Shown: positions 37,158 through 47,358, counted from the first letter of the stretch. The stretch is 64,000 nucleotides of DNA from Flavobacteriaceae bacterium MAR_2010_188 (GCA_900104375.1 LT629302.1:1240001-1304000), one strand, 5' to 3'. Notes: generated by a model not told the origin, from the sequence alone. Translations and numbers: made by a program.

Positions 37158-37163
37158 TTTTTG
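37156..37163 (+). promoter_or_regulatory. Probable -7 promoter box of prfB
   Basis: TATTTTTG fits TAnnTTTG and lies 17 bases before the prfB ATG, at the end of the second copy of the duplication. No clear -33 TTG is present. The matching place in copy 1 lacks the T run. Confidence 0.45.
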
Positions 37164-37180
37164 ATAAAAAATTAACCATT

Positions 37181-38294
37181 ATGACTACGAGTGATCAAGT
37201 AAAGGATCTTGTGGAACGCCTTGGCGCGTTGAGGAGGTATCTTTGACATCGATGCCAAGAAAATAGAGATCACAAACGAAGAAGAAAAAACCTTCGACCC
37301 AAATTTTTGGAATAATCCCAGAGAGGCGCAGGTTATTATGCGCACCCTTACCGAAAAAAAGAATTGGGTAAAAGATTACCAAACTGCTAAAACATCTGTT
37401 GAAGATTTAGAGGTTCTATATGAATTCTTTAAGGCAGGCGATTTATCTTCCGACGAAATCGAAACAAATTTCGAGAAAACCGAAAATCTTATCGAGAAGT
37501 TAGAGTTTAAGAATATGCTTTCTGAGGAAGGTGATAGCTTAAGTGCAGTGCTTCAAATTACCGCGGGCGCAGGTGGTACCGAATCTTGCGATTGGGCCAG
37601 TATGCTCATGAGGATGTATTTGATGTTTGCTGAAAAAAGCGGCTACAAGGTTAAAGAACTCAACTTACAAGACGGCGATGTTGCAGGAATCAAAACCGTG
37701 ACTTTAGAAATTGAAGGCGATTTTGCTTTTGGTTGGTTAAAAGGAGAAAATGGAGTTCACAGACTCGTCCGTATTTCACCATTTGATAGTAATGCCAAAA
37801 GGCACACCAGTTTTGCATCGGTCTATGTCTATCCATTAGTTGACGATTCAATTGAAATTGAAATAAATCCGGCCGATATAGAAATAACTACCGCAAGATC
37901 TAGCGGCGCTGGTGGACAAAACGTGAATAAGGTTGAAACCAAAGTTCAGCTTACCCATAAACCGACCGGTATCCAAATATCTTGCTCGGAGACCAGATCA
38001 CAGCACGATAACCGATCGCGGGCGTTACAGATGTTAAAATCTCAGCTATACGAGATTGAACTTAATAAGCAACTTGCCCAAAGAGAAAATATTGAGTCCG
38101 AAAAAATGAGTATCGAATGGGGAAGCCAGATTAGAAATTACGTTCTTCATCCTTATAAATTGATTAAAGATGTAAGGACTGCCCATGAAACAGGTAATGT
38201 AGATGCAGTTTTAGACGGAGATATAGAACCTTTCTTAAAAGCCTATCTTATGATGATGGGACAAAAGGAAGATTCTAAGAGTTCAACACTTTAA
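37181..38294 (+). CDS. prfB: Peptide chain release factor 2 with programmed +1 frameshift
   Basis: RF2 recognises UGA and UAA stop codons. Translation from ATG 37181 gives 21 residues ([21 protein letters not shown]) and then meets an in-frame TGA at 37244-37246. The context AGGAGG-TAT-CTT-TGA-C is the classic RF2 autoregulatory frameshift site, with the internal Shine-Dalgarno at the right distance. After a +1 shift the frame continues at 37245 ([15 protein letters not shown]) to 38294, giving 370 residues, the normal length. The UGA-recognising SPF (residues 199-201) and catalytic GGQ (244-246) are present. A start at 37338 would cut off the N-terminal domain and is rejected. Confidence 0.95.
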
Positions 38295-38304
38295 AAATTA
38301 AAAC

Positions 38305-38931
38305 ATGTCAAAAAAAATAAATACAGTCATATTCGATTTAGGTGGAGTTTTAATAGATTGGAATCCAGATTATGTCTATTTAGATGAATTTGATGGAGAC
38401 CGAGATAAACTAAAATGGTTTTACGAAAATATTTGCACCTCTGATTGGAATGAAAATCAAGATGCGGGCTATCCCCTTGAAAAAGCAACCGAAGATAGAG
38501 TCGCAATGTTTCCTGAGCATGAAGAGCTTATAAGGATGTATTACGGACGCTGGAAGGAAATGTTGGGCGATCAAATTGATGGTACTGTAGAAATTCTTAA
38601 AGAACTAATAGATAACAAAGAGTTAAAAGTAGTCGCACTTACTAACTGGAGCAACGAGACGTTTCCAATTGCTTTAGATAAATTTGAATTTCTACATTTG
38701 TTTGAAGGTATCGTCGTTTCAGGAAAAGAAAAGACCAGAAAACCGTTTGAAGAAATTTATGAATTGACTTTGAAACGTTTTGACATTAAACCTGAAGAAT
38801 CCATATTTATAGACGATAACCTGAGAAATGTGAGAGCTGCAAAAATTCATGGCATCAATGGAATTCACTTTAAGAGTCCCGAAGAATTAAAAATGCAGCT
38901 AAAAGAATTCAATATTCACGTTTCAGAATGA
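38305..38931 (+). CDS. HAD-family hydrolase
   Basis: A 208-residue haloacid dehalogenase superfamily phosphatase. Motif I is FDLGGVLIDW (nucleophile Asp11), motif II ALTNWS, the motif III Lys is in KTRKPFEEIY and the acidic motif IV is FIDDNLRNVRAA. The helical cap inserted after motif I marks subclass I, close to sugar-phosphate or haloacid-type hydrolases. It starts 10 bases after prfB and overlaps the next gene by 4 bases. The substrate is not evident. Confidence 0.88.
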   Translation: MSKKINTVIFDLGGVLIDWNPDYVYLDEFDGDRDKLKWFYENICTSDWNENQDAGYPLEKATEDRVAMFPEHEELIRMYYGRWKEMLGDQIDGTVEILKELIDNKELKVVALTNWSNETFPIALDKFEFLHLFEGIVVSGKEKTRKPFEEIYELTLKRFDIKPEESIFIDDNLRNVRAAKIHGINGIHFKSPEELKMQLKEFNIHVSE

Positions 38932-39275
38932 TCAAGATTTACCACAATCCTCGTTGCCGAAAATCCCGAGAAGGATTAGAAGTGCTTCAAAATCTTACAA
39001 GCGATTTCGAGATAATTAAATATATGGATGAGCCTCTCACGTATTTACAGATTTTGGAGCTATTAAAGAAATTGGATCTTAAACCAATTGAACTTGTTCG
39101 CACTAATGAGAAAATTTGGAAGGAAGAATTTAAAGATCAGGATTTGACCGACGAACAAATCGTGCAAGCGATGGAAAATTATCCGCGTCTTATAGAAAGA
39201 CCCATAGTTGTAAAAGATGATAAAGCAGTTATTGGTAGACCATCCGATTCCATTCCAGGCTTGATTAAAGCATAG
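38928..39275 (+). CDS. ArsC-family glutaredoxin-like reductase
   Basis: A 115-residue thioredoxin-fold protein of the ArsC/Spx/YffB family. The active-site segment is HNPRCRKSRE with Cys10, and the C-terminal RPIVVKDDKAVIGRPSDSI is typical. Classic arsenate reductases have this Cys and conserved Arg residues further on (here in YPRLIERPIVV). No arsenite pump or ArsR gene is nearby, so arsenate as the true substrate is not certain. It overlaps the HAD gene by 4 bases. Confidence 0.85.
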   Translation: MIKIYHNPRCRKSREGLEVLQNLTSDFEIIKYMDEPLTYLQILELLKKLDLKPIELVRTNEKIWKEEFKDQDLTDEQIVQAMENYPRLIERPIVVKDDKAVIGRPSDSIPGLIKA

Positions 39276-39322
39276 TTTAATCCTTTAACAGAACTTTAAC
39301 CACTAGCCGCTAAACCAACCTT

Positions 39323-39330
39323 TACTTTTG
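39323..39330 (+). promoter_or_regulatory. Probable -7 promoter box
   Basis: TACTTTTG fits TAnnTTTG and is 23 bases before the ATG at 39354. No good -33 TTG is seen. Confidence 0.5.
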
Positions 39331-39353
39331 CCGTCTAACTCTAAAAATAAGGC

Positions 39354-39770
39354 ATGCGACGGATTTTTCCATTTTTATTTACGCTACTTTTCTCGTTTAA
39401 TTTTGTTTCTGCACAAGGTGATAGTAAGCAAGAACAGCAACGAGCAAAATATGAAAAAGAGGTACAACAACGTCAAAATGAAATGATTTCTGATTTTGTT
39501 GAAGAACTCAAAGTAGACGACTTCCAAAAAGAGATTATTTCCCAAAAACTTCACTCCTACGTTCAAAGAAAAACGGAGATTTTAAAACAATCTAATCGAG
39601 AAATAGAAAGAAGAGAGCGTCTAGACATTCTAGATAGGACTCATTTTGCTGATGTAGCAGTGATGTCTACTCCAGAAGTGATGAATCAGATACAAGATTT
39701 CATTACCATGAAAAATCCACCCAAGAAAAAAAAGAAAAAGAAAAATAAATCCAAAGATTCGGACAATTAG
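39354..39770 (+). CDS. Small exported protein with Lys-rich tail
   Basis: A 138-residue protein with a signal peptide (MRRIFPFLFTLLFSFNFVSA). The mature part is highly charged and mainly helical (QEQQRAKYEKEVQQRQNEM; IERRERLDILDR) and ends with a polylysine tail (KKKKKKKNKSKDSDN). No domain is recognised. It lies 49 bases before the TonB-type outer-membrane gene and may be expressed with it. A role as a small periplasmic partner is only a guess. Confidence 0.65.
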   Translation: MRRIFPFLFTLLFSFNFVSAQGDSKQEQQRAKYEKEVQQRQNEMISDFVEELKVDDFQKEIISQKLHSYVQRKTEILKQSNREIERRERLDILDRTHFADVAVMSTPEVMNQIQDFITMKNPPKKKKKKKNKSKDSDN

Positions 39771-39819
39771 ACCTTATAGTCCAAGTCTTTACTAATCTAA
39801 AACCATCCATACCCCTAAC

Positions 39820-42348
39820 ATGAAGTATTTAGTCACTACCCTATTATTTGCATTTTTAAGTTTTACTGCGCTTGCCCAAAATAAAGTTGTCATAACTGGA
39901 ACTATATATGACAAGGATATAAATCAACCCTTAGAATACGCAACAGTTTCATTTACCGACAAAGCACAAAATAAAGTTGTAAACGGAGGAATCACCAATA
40001 CACAAGGAGTTTTCTCCATTGATGTTCCTTCTGGCACTTATGATGTTACCGTAGAATATATTTCTTATCAAACTAAAGTATTGCCAGCTCAAGTATTTCA
40101 GGCCGACACAGATTTAGATCAAATAAGTATTGGAATCAACGTTGAAGCCTTAGATGCAGTGGAGATTATTGCCGAAAGAACTACAGTAGAAATTAAACTA
40201 GATAAAAAAATCTATAATATTGGTAGCGATATAACAACCGCCGGTGGTACCGTGAGCGATGCGCTAAATAATGTGCCTTCAGTTGCAGTGGATATCGATG
40301 GCGCGATTAGTTTAAGAGGAAATCAGAACGTTAAAATTTTAATTAACGGTAAACCATCTGCTCTCGCAGGATTTGGTGATACCAATATATTAAGTCAGTT
40401 GCCTGCAGAAGCGATTGAACGTGTGGAAGTTATTACATCTCCGTCTGCTAGATATGATGCTGAGGGAACTGCTGGGATTCTAAATATAATCTTGAGACAA
40501 AAAGAAACCTTAGGATTTAATGGCTCATTTAACGCAAACGTTGGTGACCCAGCGAGCTTAGGATTTTCAGCTAACATCAACTATAGAACGGAGAAGTTCA
40601 ACATCTTTACCAACCTTGGTTACAGATATTACGATGCTCCAAGAAACAGTTTTAGCGATACAGAATATCTAAGTCGCTTTAATAGTGATGGTGAAATAAT
40701 TCCTACTGAGTTTGATAGAATTCGTGAAGATGAAGTGGTTGATAGATTAAACCGAAACTACAATGGTAACTTCGGGATGGAATATTTTTTGAACAGCAAA
40801 TCGTCCTTAACCGCTAGTATTTTCTACAGATATGGTGAAGATGAAGATTCTGGAAATAACGAAAGTAAGAGATATAGTAATGGTTCTTTAGTTGAAGAAA
40901 CGTTGCGTAGAGAATATCAAAATGAATTTGATAACAATTATCAATTTTCTTTGAATTATGTAAACAGGTTTAACGATGCTGGCCATGAGCTAAGAATGGA
41001 TTTTCAGTTTGAAAATGGTGCAGAGAATCAAAGAACCAATATCGATGAAGAGTATGTGATTACCTCACAAGAAAATCCTGATCAATTCCAAATGGAGCAA
41101 ATTCGCCAGACCGAGGATCAAAAGGAATATTTGCTTCAAGCAGATTACGTATTACCAATTGGTGAAGATTCTAGATTTGAAGCAGGTTACCGGGGAAATT
41201 TCAAAAATGACATTACAGATTATCGCTTAGAACAAGAAAATCTGGCAACTGGGAATTTTCAAGTTAATGACACTCTAACGAATGTCTTTGATTATACCGA
41301 AAACGTAACTGCGGTTTATACCCAATACGGATCTAAATTTGGCCAATTTTCATTCTTATTAGGTTTAAGATTAGAAAATACGCAACTTAAAGGTGACATC
41401 AATTCTAGATTAACCGATGAAGAATTGGTAGAATCTTATGGCTTCCCAATCCAGACAAGTTTTGATAATAATTACTTAGGTCTTTTTCCCACGGTAAACC
41501 TTATCTATAATCTTACCGGTGAAGAAGATGATACGGACCGAGGAGAAGAAAGCATTACGCTTGGTTATAATAGACGTATTAACAGACCACGTGGTTGGTT
41601 TATTAATCCTTTCCCGTCAAGATCTAGTAGAACTAATGTCTTTCAAGGTAATCCAAACCTACAGCCTGCATTTGCAAGCGCTTTTGACTTAGGTTACTTA
41701 AGAAGATGGGATAAACTTACCCTAACTTCCTCTGTGTATTATCAACACGAAACCGGTTCTTTTGAAAGAGTAGAAGAAAATACTGGGCAACAGACTTCCG
41801 ACGGAATTGATATTATTAGAACGATTCCTATAAATCTTTCAACTAACGATCGAATTGGTGGTGAGCTAGGTATTCTTTACAGTGCGGCAAAATGGCTCAG
41901 AATAAATGGAAGTTTTAATTTCTTCCAATTTGAAAACAAAGGTGACTTTAACGGTAGAAATTACGACTTTAAGAATACTAGTTGGTTTGCTAGATTTAGT
42001 TCAAAAGTGACGCTTCCAGGAAAAATCGATTGGCAGACCAACGCATTTTATCGTGGCCCTAATGAAAGTGCACAAACAAAGAATAAAGGTATCTTTTCGA
42101 TGGATTTAGCGTTTGCAAAAGACATACTTAAGGATAAGGCAACGTTATCTTTTAATGTCAGGGATTTATTCAACTCTAGCAAGAGAAAGTCTTATACTAC
42201 TACTCAATTCTTTAATCGTGAAAGCGAATTTCAGTGGAGACAGAGACAAATTACACTTTCTCTTATCTATAGATTTAATCAGAAGAAAGAAACTAGAAGA
42301 AATAATCGAGGTAATGGTGGCGATGATGAAGATGAATTCCAAGGATAG
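39820..42348 (+). CDS. TonB-dependent-receptor-like outer-membrane protein
   Basis: An 842-residue protein with a signal peptide (MKYLVTTLLFAFLSFTALA), an N-terminal carboxypeptidase-regulatory-like beta-sandwich (about residues 24-105), a plug domain (about 120-230; LNNVPSVAVDIDGAISLRGN, ERVEVITSPSARYDAEGTAGI) and a large beta barrel. The C-terminus ends in a charged tail (KKETRRNNRGNGGDDEDEFQ) instead of the usual aromatic residue, as in the OMP_b-brl_3-type outer-membrane family. Its ligand is unknown; no SusD or transport partner is adjacent. A terminator follows. Confidence 0.85.
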   Translation: MKYLVTTLLFAFLSFTALAQNKVVITGTIYDKDINQPLEYATVSFTDKAQNKVVNGGITNTQGVFSIDVPSGTYDVTVEYISYQTKVLPAQVFQADTDLDQISIGINVEALDAVEIIAERTTVEIKLDKKIYNIGSDITTAGGTVSDALNNVPSVAVDIDGAISLRGNQNVKILINGKPSALAGFGDTNILSQLPAEAIERVEVITSPSARYDAEGTAGILNIILRQKETLGFNGSFNANVGDPASLGFSANINYRTEKFNIFTNLGYRYYDAPRNSFSDTEYLSRFNSDGEIIPTEFDRIREDEVVDRLNRNYNGNFGMEYFLNSKSSLTASIFYRYGEDEDSGNNESKRYSNGSLVEETLRREYQNEFDNNYQFSLNYVNRFNDAGHELRMDFQFENGAENQRTNIDEEYVITSQENPDQFQMEQIRQTEDQKEYLLQADYVLPIGEDSRFEAGYRGNFKNDITDYRLEQENLATGNFQVNDTLTNVFDYTENVTAVYTQYGSKFGQFSFLLGLRLENTQLKGDINSRLTDEELVESYGFPIQTSFDNNYLGLFPTVNLIYNLTGEEDDTDRGEESITLGYNRRINRPRGWFINPFPSRSSRTNVFQGNPNLQPAFASAFDLGYLRRWDKLTLTSSVYYQHETGSFERVEENTGQQTSDGIDIIRTIPINLSTNDRIGGELGILYSAAKWLRINGSFNFFQFENKGDFNGRNYDFKNTSWFARFSSKVTLPGKIDWQTNAFYRGPNESAQTKNKGIFSMDLAFAKDILKDKATLSFNVRDLFNSSKRKSYTTTQFFNRESEFQWRQRQITLSLIYRFNQKKETRRNNRGNGGDDEDEFQG

Positions 42349-42367
42349 AATTCAAATTATATAAAAT

Positions 42368-42397
42368 AAAAAAGGAAGCAAATTGCTTCCTTTTTTT
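42368..42397. terminator. Bidirectional terminator
   Basis: AAAAAAGGAAGCAA (42368-42381) and TTGCTTCCTTTTTT (42383-42396) pair perfectly around one base. T tracts flank it on both strands, so it can end the receptor gene and the convergent small gene at 42416. Confidence 0.85.
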
Positions 42398-42415
42398 ATA
42401 TCTAAATTTTAGAGA

Positions 42416-42601
42416 TTATGCATTAAGTTCTGCTTCTCTCTTGCGTTTTCTTTCTTCTTTGTATTCTTTAAACCTTTCAATTGTTGCACCTGTAATCCAG
42501 TATGGAATTACAAATGTGATCAAGAATATCATTAACCAAAAACCAAGGGTTAAAATTGATAAAAAAGCTAAGAATCCTAAATATTGGTCAAATTCGAACA
42601 T
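42416..42601 (-). CDS. Small membrane protein
   Basis: A 61-residue protein from ATG 42601 (a TTG lies 27 bases upstream). One long hydrophobic segment (FLAFLSILTLGFWLMIFLITFVI) is followed by a charged, Lys/Glu/Arg-rich tail (RFKEYKEERKRKREAE). It looks like a small inner-membrane protein of Flavobacteriaceae with unknown role. A strong terminator lies directly downstream and a separate terminator lies upstream, so it is a single-gene unit. Confidence 0.6.
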   Translation of the reverse strand: MFEFDQYLGFLAFLSILTLGFWLMIFLITFVIPYWITGATIERFKEYKEERKRKREAELNA

Positions 42602-42708
42602 TGTAATGTTTTCTAGTTTACGGCTCAAAGATAAACGAAAGGATTTTTATTTACAACATGTCCATTCGGATTTATCAACAATACTATTAAACAAATAGAT
42701 TTTAAACC

Positions 42709-42735
42709 AAAAAAAAAGGAGCATTACGCTCCTCT
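42709..42735 (-). terminator. Terminator of the peroxiredoxin gene
   Basis: On the minus strand AGGAGC (42733-42728) pairs with GCTCCT (42722-42717), followed by a run of nine T. It is 27 bases past the peroxiredoxin stop. Confidence 0.8.
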
Positions 42736-42761
42736 TTAATTATATTCTTATTCAATTTGAA

Positions 42762-43397
42762 TCAATCCGGTTGTGGAGTCATTCTTAAATAAGGCTTAAC
42801 CTTAGTATGACCTTTAGGGAACATGGCTTCAATTTCTTCATCTTTAACTGACGGAGAAATGACGCAATCGTCACCATTTTTCCAATTAGCAGGAGTTGCA
42901 AGTTTTTTATACTCGGTTAACTGAAGTGAATCTACCACTCTAACTAGTTCATCAAAATTTCTTCCAGTCGAAGCAGGATAAGTTAAGGTCATTTTTACCT
43001 TTTTATTTGGGTCGATTACAAATACCGAACGCACGGTATGCTTGCTATCCGCGTTTGGATGAATCATATCGTATTTCTCTGAAACCTTTCTGTCTTCATC
43101 CGCGATAATCGGGAAATTGACCGTGGTATTTTGGGTTTCATTGATATCCTTGACCCAACCTTTATGAGACTCAAGACCATCAACACTTAGTGCAACAACC
43201 TTTACATTTCTCTTTTTAAATTGATCGGAATATTTTGCTACTGTGCCAAGCTCAGTAGTACAGACCGGGGTATAATCGGCAGGATGAGAAAATAAAATTC
43301 CCCAACTATCACCTAACCATTCATGAAAATTTATTTTTCCTTCTGTGGAGTTTGCTTCAAAATTTGGAGCTTCATCTCCTAATCTAATACTTGCCAT
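42762..43397 (-). CDS. 1-Cys peroxiredoxin (Prx6-type)
   Basis: A 211-residue peroxiredoxin of the AhpC/TSA superfamily. The peroxidatic Cys is in HPADYTPVCTTELG near residue 46 and the extended C-terminal domain (LATPANWKNGDDCVISPSVKD, PKGHTKVKPYLRMTPQPD) marks the Prx6 subgroup. It reduces peroxides, usually with glutathione or other thiols. No reductase gene is adjacent. It forms a single-gene unit with its own terminator. Together with bcp at 8215 the window holds two peroxiredoxins of different class. Confidence 0.92.
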   Translation of the reverse strand: MASIRLGDEAPNFEANSTEGKINFHEWLGDSWGILFSHPADYTPVCTTELGTVAKYSDQFKKRNVKVVALSVDGLESHKGWVKDINETQNTTVNFPIIADEDRKVSEKYDMIHPNADSKHTVRSVFVIDPNKKVKMTLTYPASTGRNFDELVRVVDSLQLTEYKKLATPANWKNGDDCVISPSVKDEEIEAMFPKGHTKVKPYLRMTPQPD

Positions 43398-43512
43398 ATG
43401 TTTTTCTTTTGTTACTGATTAATATATAGTTAAACTAAGGTAAGGTTTTGGGACTTTAAAACCATACTAAATTAGTAGGATAAAGTGTAATTAAGAAAAG
43501 TTTAGGAATCTG

Positions 43513-45798
43513 TTAGAAATTGAATTTAATTGAAGCCCCTGTATAATAATTAAAAGGCAATCCTGGATAATAAAATCTTGGAGCGTTGCTCCCGAATCCC
43601 ACTGCGTTAACTTGAACTTGGGATGCATATTTCTCATCTAAAATATTGTTACCGCTGGCATGCAAATCCAGAACAAAGGATTTACTTAATAAAAGTTTGT
43701 AAGCGAGAAGGGCGTTTAAGAGATTATAGGAATTATTAAATTCTGAATTGGCATCGTTAACCGCAATTTCCCCGACGGTTTGATAGCCGATTCTTCCATA
43801 AAATCCTTTTTCAGAATAAAGTTTTAATTCAAAGTTCAGAACCGATGAAGGAACGCCGGCGATTTTGTTATTTGAGAAATCATTTTCAAAATCGACAAAA
43901 TCCTTGAACTTATAATCGTGAAGTGAAATACCAGAGGAGAAGAGCAATTGGTAATCAGCGGTTTTAAAAAATTGGTAATTCAACTCTAACTCCGCTCCGT
44001 TTAATTCGGCTTTGCCGGCATTGATGGCAAAAAAGTCGTCTTGTTGCGTCCTTCTAGAAACGAGCAAATCATTTACGTACATTTTATAAAGTGAAAAGGA
44101 TCCGAACAACATGTTATCTAAAAGATAATATCTTAGTCCGGTTTCTAGATTCCAGCCGGTTTCAGGTTTTAGGTTAGGATTAAATTCTCCATCGGGTAGC
44201 AAGGTTTCGGCCGTTGTTGGTGTTGAAAATCCGTGCGCTGCACTAGCATATAGTACCAATTCTTTATTTAAATCATAAGAAAACCCAATTTTAGGTGATA
44301 AAATAGATTTAAATTGAAATTCGCCGTTGTTTGCGAGTGAAGCATTGGTAAATTCATCTTCAACTTTAAAGTTGGTCGTATTAATATTAAGTCCCGTATT
44401 TATTCTCAATTTCTCCGAAAGATTTAAAATCGCTTCGCCGAAAAAATTAATATAGTTTCTCCGTTCTTTAAAGCCAGAGAGCTGATTCCCTGCTACACTA
44501 CCGCGGTTATCCGAGAAATCGTCGTATAAATTTTCGAAGGTTTTATTAAGGTAGAAATCATAAAAAATTTCGCCCCCAAGACTGTATTCCAACTTGAGTT
44601 TGTCTGAATTAAGGTTGCCCAAAAATCTACTTCGCAATGCCAAACTGTTCAAATTTTCTTGCAGAATATTAAAAGGTCGAGGTTCGTAATTATTTTTGAA
44701 AGAGGTATTTGCACTGGTTAAGAGTGAATTATTCGAATTAAAATCATGCTTCCAACTCAATCCGAAAATGCCATATTCCAAATCTTCATAAGCTTGGGCT
44801 TTGTTCCAGGTAAAAGATGCTTTTTGTGGAGAATTCTGGTAGTCTTCCAAAGATAAAGAACTTGGTATACCCCCCTTTAAATCTATAAAACTTCCGATAA
44901 AGGTTAAATCATCCTTATCCGATAAATAGACCTTAGAGCTAATTGTAGCGGTATTTCTGTCATATTGATTATTATCGCGATATCCGTCGCTCTGAGTGTT
45001 GCTAAAGGTGAAATTTAATCCAGCTTTTTTTAGGCCAACTTCTGAGGTCAAGATAGATTTTTGAAATCCGAAACTGCCAATTTCAAAAGAAGCAGAAACA
45101 TTGGATGATGTAAAATCATTAAACTTTGGCGCCAATATAATTGCACCTCCCAAACCAACCCCATAAGTGCTGGACGATGGACCTTTTAAGATGGTTATAT
45201 TAGATATAGCGCGCAGTTCCAAATCCTCTATTGCAGATTCGCCATTGCCATCCGTTAATGGAATATCACCAAAATAAGCGCGAATATTGGCAGTCCCAAA
45301 CAGATTGCGCGCTCCGATTCCACGAATGGTGATTTTATTGGTATTAAGCGTTGCAGACTGCATAAACACACCAGGAATAGTATTTAATACAGCAGATAAA
45401 TCATGTGAATTTTTAATTTTAAGCTCGGAGCTACCAATCGAAGAAACAGCTTGAACGCTAAGTCTTTGCTTCTGCGGAATGTTGGATGCATTTATGAGGA
45501 TTTCATCAAGATTAGTATTTTCTGCTTGCAGAAAAATGAGATTTGTTTTAAGTTCTTCAAGTTTAATAGTTCTAATCAAATAGCCATTTGCCTGTATTGT
45601 TAGCTTTCCGAAAGTGGCAATGCTGAAATATCCCATTCTGTCCGAAGTACTTTTAACTGATGAAGAATCATCCATAACAACCGCATTTGCAATCGGAAAT
45701 TGATTCTGGGCATCCAAAATTCTCGATGAAAATTGTGATTGCCCCAAAAGTGAAAAACTGTATAAGGTTAAGATGAGAATTAAAAATGAAAGCTTCAA
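43513..45798 (-). CDS. TonB-dependent receptor
   Basis: A 761-residue outer-membrane receptor. The signal peptide is KLSFLILILTLYSFSLLG, followed by a carboxypeptidase-regulatory-like domain (about 20-90), a plug (about 105-215, with FMQSATLNTNKITIRGIGAR and LKGPSSSTYG) and a barrel ending in an aromatic residue (YYTGASIKFNF). The start is TTG at 45798: a stop lies three codons upstream and no ATG is available at the right place, while the signal peptide is complete. The plug and barrel resemble iron-siderophore receptors of the FecA group, but no siderophore genes are adjacent. Confidence 0.88.
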   Translation of the reverse strand: MKLSFLILILTLYSFSLLGQSQFSSRILDAQNQFPIANAVVMDDSSSVKSTSDRMGYFSIATFGKLTIQANGYLIRTIKLEELKTNLIFLQAENTNLDEILINASNIPQKQRLSVQAVSSIGSSELKIKNSHDLSAVLNTIPGVFMQSATLNTNKITIRGIGARNLFGTANIRAYFGDIPLTDGNGESAIEDLELRAISNITILKGPSSSTYGVGLGGAIILAPKFNDFTSSNVSASFEIGSFGFQKSILTSEVGLKKAGLNFTFSNTQSDGYRDNNQYDRNTATISSKVYLSDKDDLTFIGSFIDLKGGIPSSLSLEDYQNSPQKASFTWNKAQAYEDLEYGIFGLSWKHDFNSNNSLLTSANTSFKNNYEPRPFNILQENLNSLALRSRFLGNLNSDKLKLEYSLGGEIFYDFYLNKTFENLYDDFSDNRGSVAGNQLSGFKERRNYINFFGEAILNLSEKLRINTGLNINTTNFKVEDEFTNASLANNGEFQFKSILSPKIGFSYDLNKELVLYASAAHGFSTPTTAETLLPDGEFNPNLKPETGWNLETGLRYYLLDNMLFGSFSLYKMYVNDLLVSRRTQQDDFFAINAGKAELNGAELELNYQFFKTADYQLLFSSGISLHDYKFKDFVDFENDFSNNKIAGVPSSVLNFELKLYSEKGFYGRIGYQTVGEIAVNDANSEFNNSYNLLNALLAYKLLLSKSFVLDLHASGNNILDEKYASQVQVNAVGFGSNAPRFYYPGLPFNYYTGASIKFNF

Positions 45799-45929
45799 GC
45801 TGAGTTAGATTTTAGGACAGATTAAAAATGCGATTCTTTGATTTTTGAGATTTGAAAGATAGTAGAATTTTATCAACATAAATTGTTATAAAACTTCAGA
45901 TTATGACCTCAATAGGATTTCAAAAATGA

Positions 45930-45937
45930 TAACTTTG
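45930..45937 (+). promoter_or_regulatory. Probable -7 promoter box of fumC
   Basis: TAACTTTG fits TAnnTTTG and is 23 bases before the fumC ATG. The -33 TTG is not clear. Confidence 0.5.
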
Positions 45938-45960
45938 TATCAATTGAAATAAATAAGAAC

Positions 45961-47358
45961 ATGGAATATAGGATAGAAAAAGATACCATGGGAGAGGTAC
46001 AAGTTCCCGCTTCCAAACTATGGGGCGCCCAAACAGAAAGATCGCGTAACAATTTTAAAATCGGCCCAAATGCGTCGATGCCGTTAGATATTATTTATGC
46101 CTTTGCCTATTTAAAGAAAGCGGCAGCATATGCAAATCACGAATTAGGAGTTTTGGATGAACATAAACGAGACTTAATTTCGCAGGTATGTGACGAAATC
46201 CTTGATGGTAAGCATGATAATGAATTTCCACTCGTGATATGGCAAACCGGTTCCGGTACACAGAGCAATATGAACGTAAATGAGGTTATTGCCAACCGCG
46301 CGCAGCAGATTGAAGGAAAAGAAATTGGTAAGGGAGAAAAAGTCATTCAGCCAAATGATGATGTAAATAAATCACAATCGTCTAATGATACCTTCCCAAC
46401 CGGGATGCATATCGCGGCCTACAAGAAAATTGTGGAGGTCACCATCCCTGGTATCGTCGAATTGCGAAATACTTTGCATCAAAAGTCATTAGATTATATG
46501 GACTGTGTGAAGATTGGTAGAACTCATTTAATGGATGCGACACCACTAACATTGGGACAGGAATTTTCGGGATATGTTTCTCAATTAGACCACGGAATTA
46601 ATGCCATCGAAAACACTTTATCTCATCTTTCTGAATTGGCGTTGGGCGGGACGGCCGTCGGAACTGGGCTTAACACACCTAAAGGATATGATGTTTTGGT
46701 GGCGAAATATATCGCGGAATTCACTGGACATCCATTTGTAACGGCTAAAAATAAGTTTGAAGCACTTGCAGCCCACGATGCGATTGTAGAATCACACGGC
46801 GCTCTTAAACAAGTTGCTGTTTCGTTGAATAAAATCGCAAACGATATTAGAATGATGGCTTCAGGACCAAGATCTGGAATTGGAGAAATTACAATTCCTG
46901 CCAACGAACCAGGAAGTTCAATCATGCCGGGGAAAGTGAATCCGACTCAATCGGAAGCCTTGACAATGGTATGCGCTCAAGTTTTTGGAAACGATGTGGC
47001 AATCACTGTAGGTGGCACTCAAGGTCATTATGAATTAAATGTTTTTAAACCTCTTATGGCGGCTAATATTTTGAGTTCAGCCCAATTGATAGGCGATGCC
47101 TGTAGAAGTTTTAACGAACATTGTGCAGTAGGAATTGAACCTAATTATAAAGTGATTGAAAAACTTTTGAATAATTCTCTAATGTTAGTCACGGCATTGA
47201 ATACCAAAATTGGTTATTACAAGGCTGCAGAAATCGCTAATACCGCACATGAAAATGGCACCACTTTAAAAGAAGAAGCTATTAATTTAGGATATGTTAC
47301 TGCAGATGAATATGATGAATGGGTAATTCCTAAAAATATGGTAGGAAATATAGATTAA
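45961..47358 (+). CDS. fumC: Class II fumarate hydratase
   Basis: A 465-residue tricarboxylic-acid-cycle enzyme that hydrates fumarate to malate. The signature [16 protein letters not shown] near residue 320 is the class II fumarase/aspartase hallmark and includes the catalytic Ser loop. [21 protein letters not shown] near residue 100 and [20 protein letters not shown] near 185 are further fingerprints. Length and absence of Fe-S cysteines fit class II. It is cytosolic. Confidence 0.96.
   Translation: MEYRIEKDTMGEVQVPASKLWGAQTERSRNNFKIGPNASMPLDIIYAFAYLKKAAAYANHELGVLDEHKRDLISQVCDEILDGKHDNEFPLVIWQTGSGTQSNMNVNEVIANRAQQIEGKEIGKGEKVIQPNDDVNKSQSSNDTFPTGMHIAAYKKIVEVTIPGIVELRNTLHQKSLDYMDCVKIGRTHLMDATPLTLGQEFSGYVSQLDHGINAIENTLSHLSELALGGTAVGTGLNTPKGYDVLVAKYIAEFTGHPFVTAKNKFEALAAHDAIVESHGALKQVAVSLNKIANDIRMMASGPRSGIGEITIPANEPGSSIMPGKVNPTQSEALTMVCAQVFGNDVAITVGGTQGHYELNVFKPLMAANILSSAQLIGDACRSFNEHCAVGIEPNYKVIEKLLNNSLMLVTALNTKIGYYKAAEIANTAHENGTTLKEEAINLGYVTADEYDEWVIPKNMVGNID

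Noticed and set aside
37338-38294. prfB starting at 37338, or prfB as a broken gene
   Set aside because: The upstream frame with the AGGAGG/CTT-TGA-C site restores the normal RF2 length, so the stop is a programmed frameshift and not a defect.
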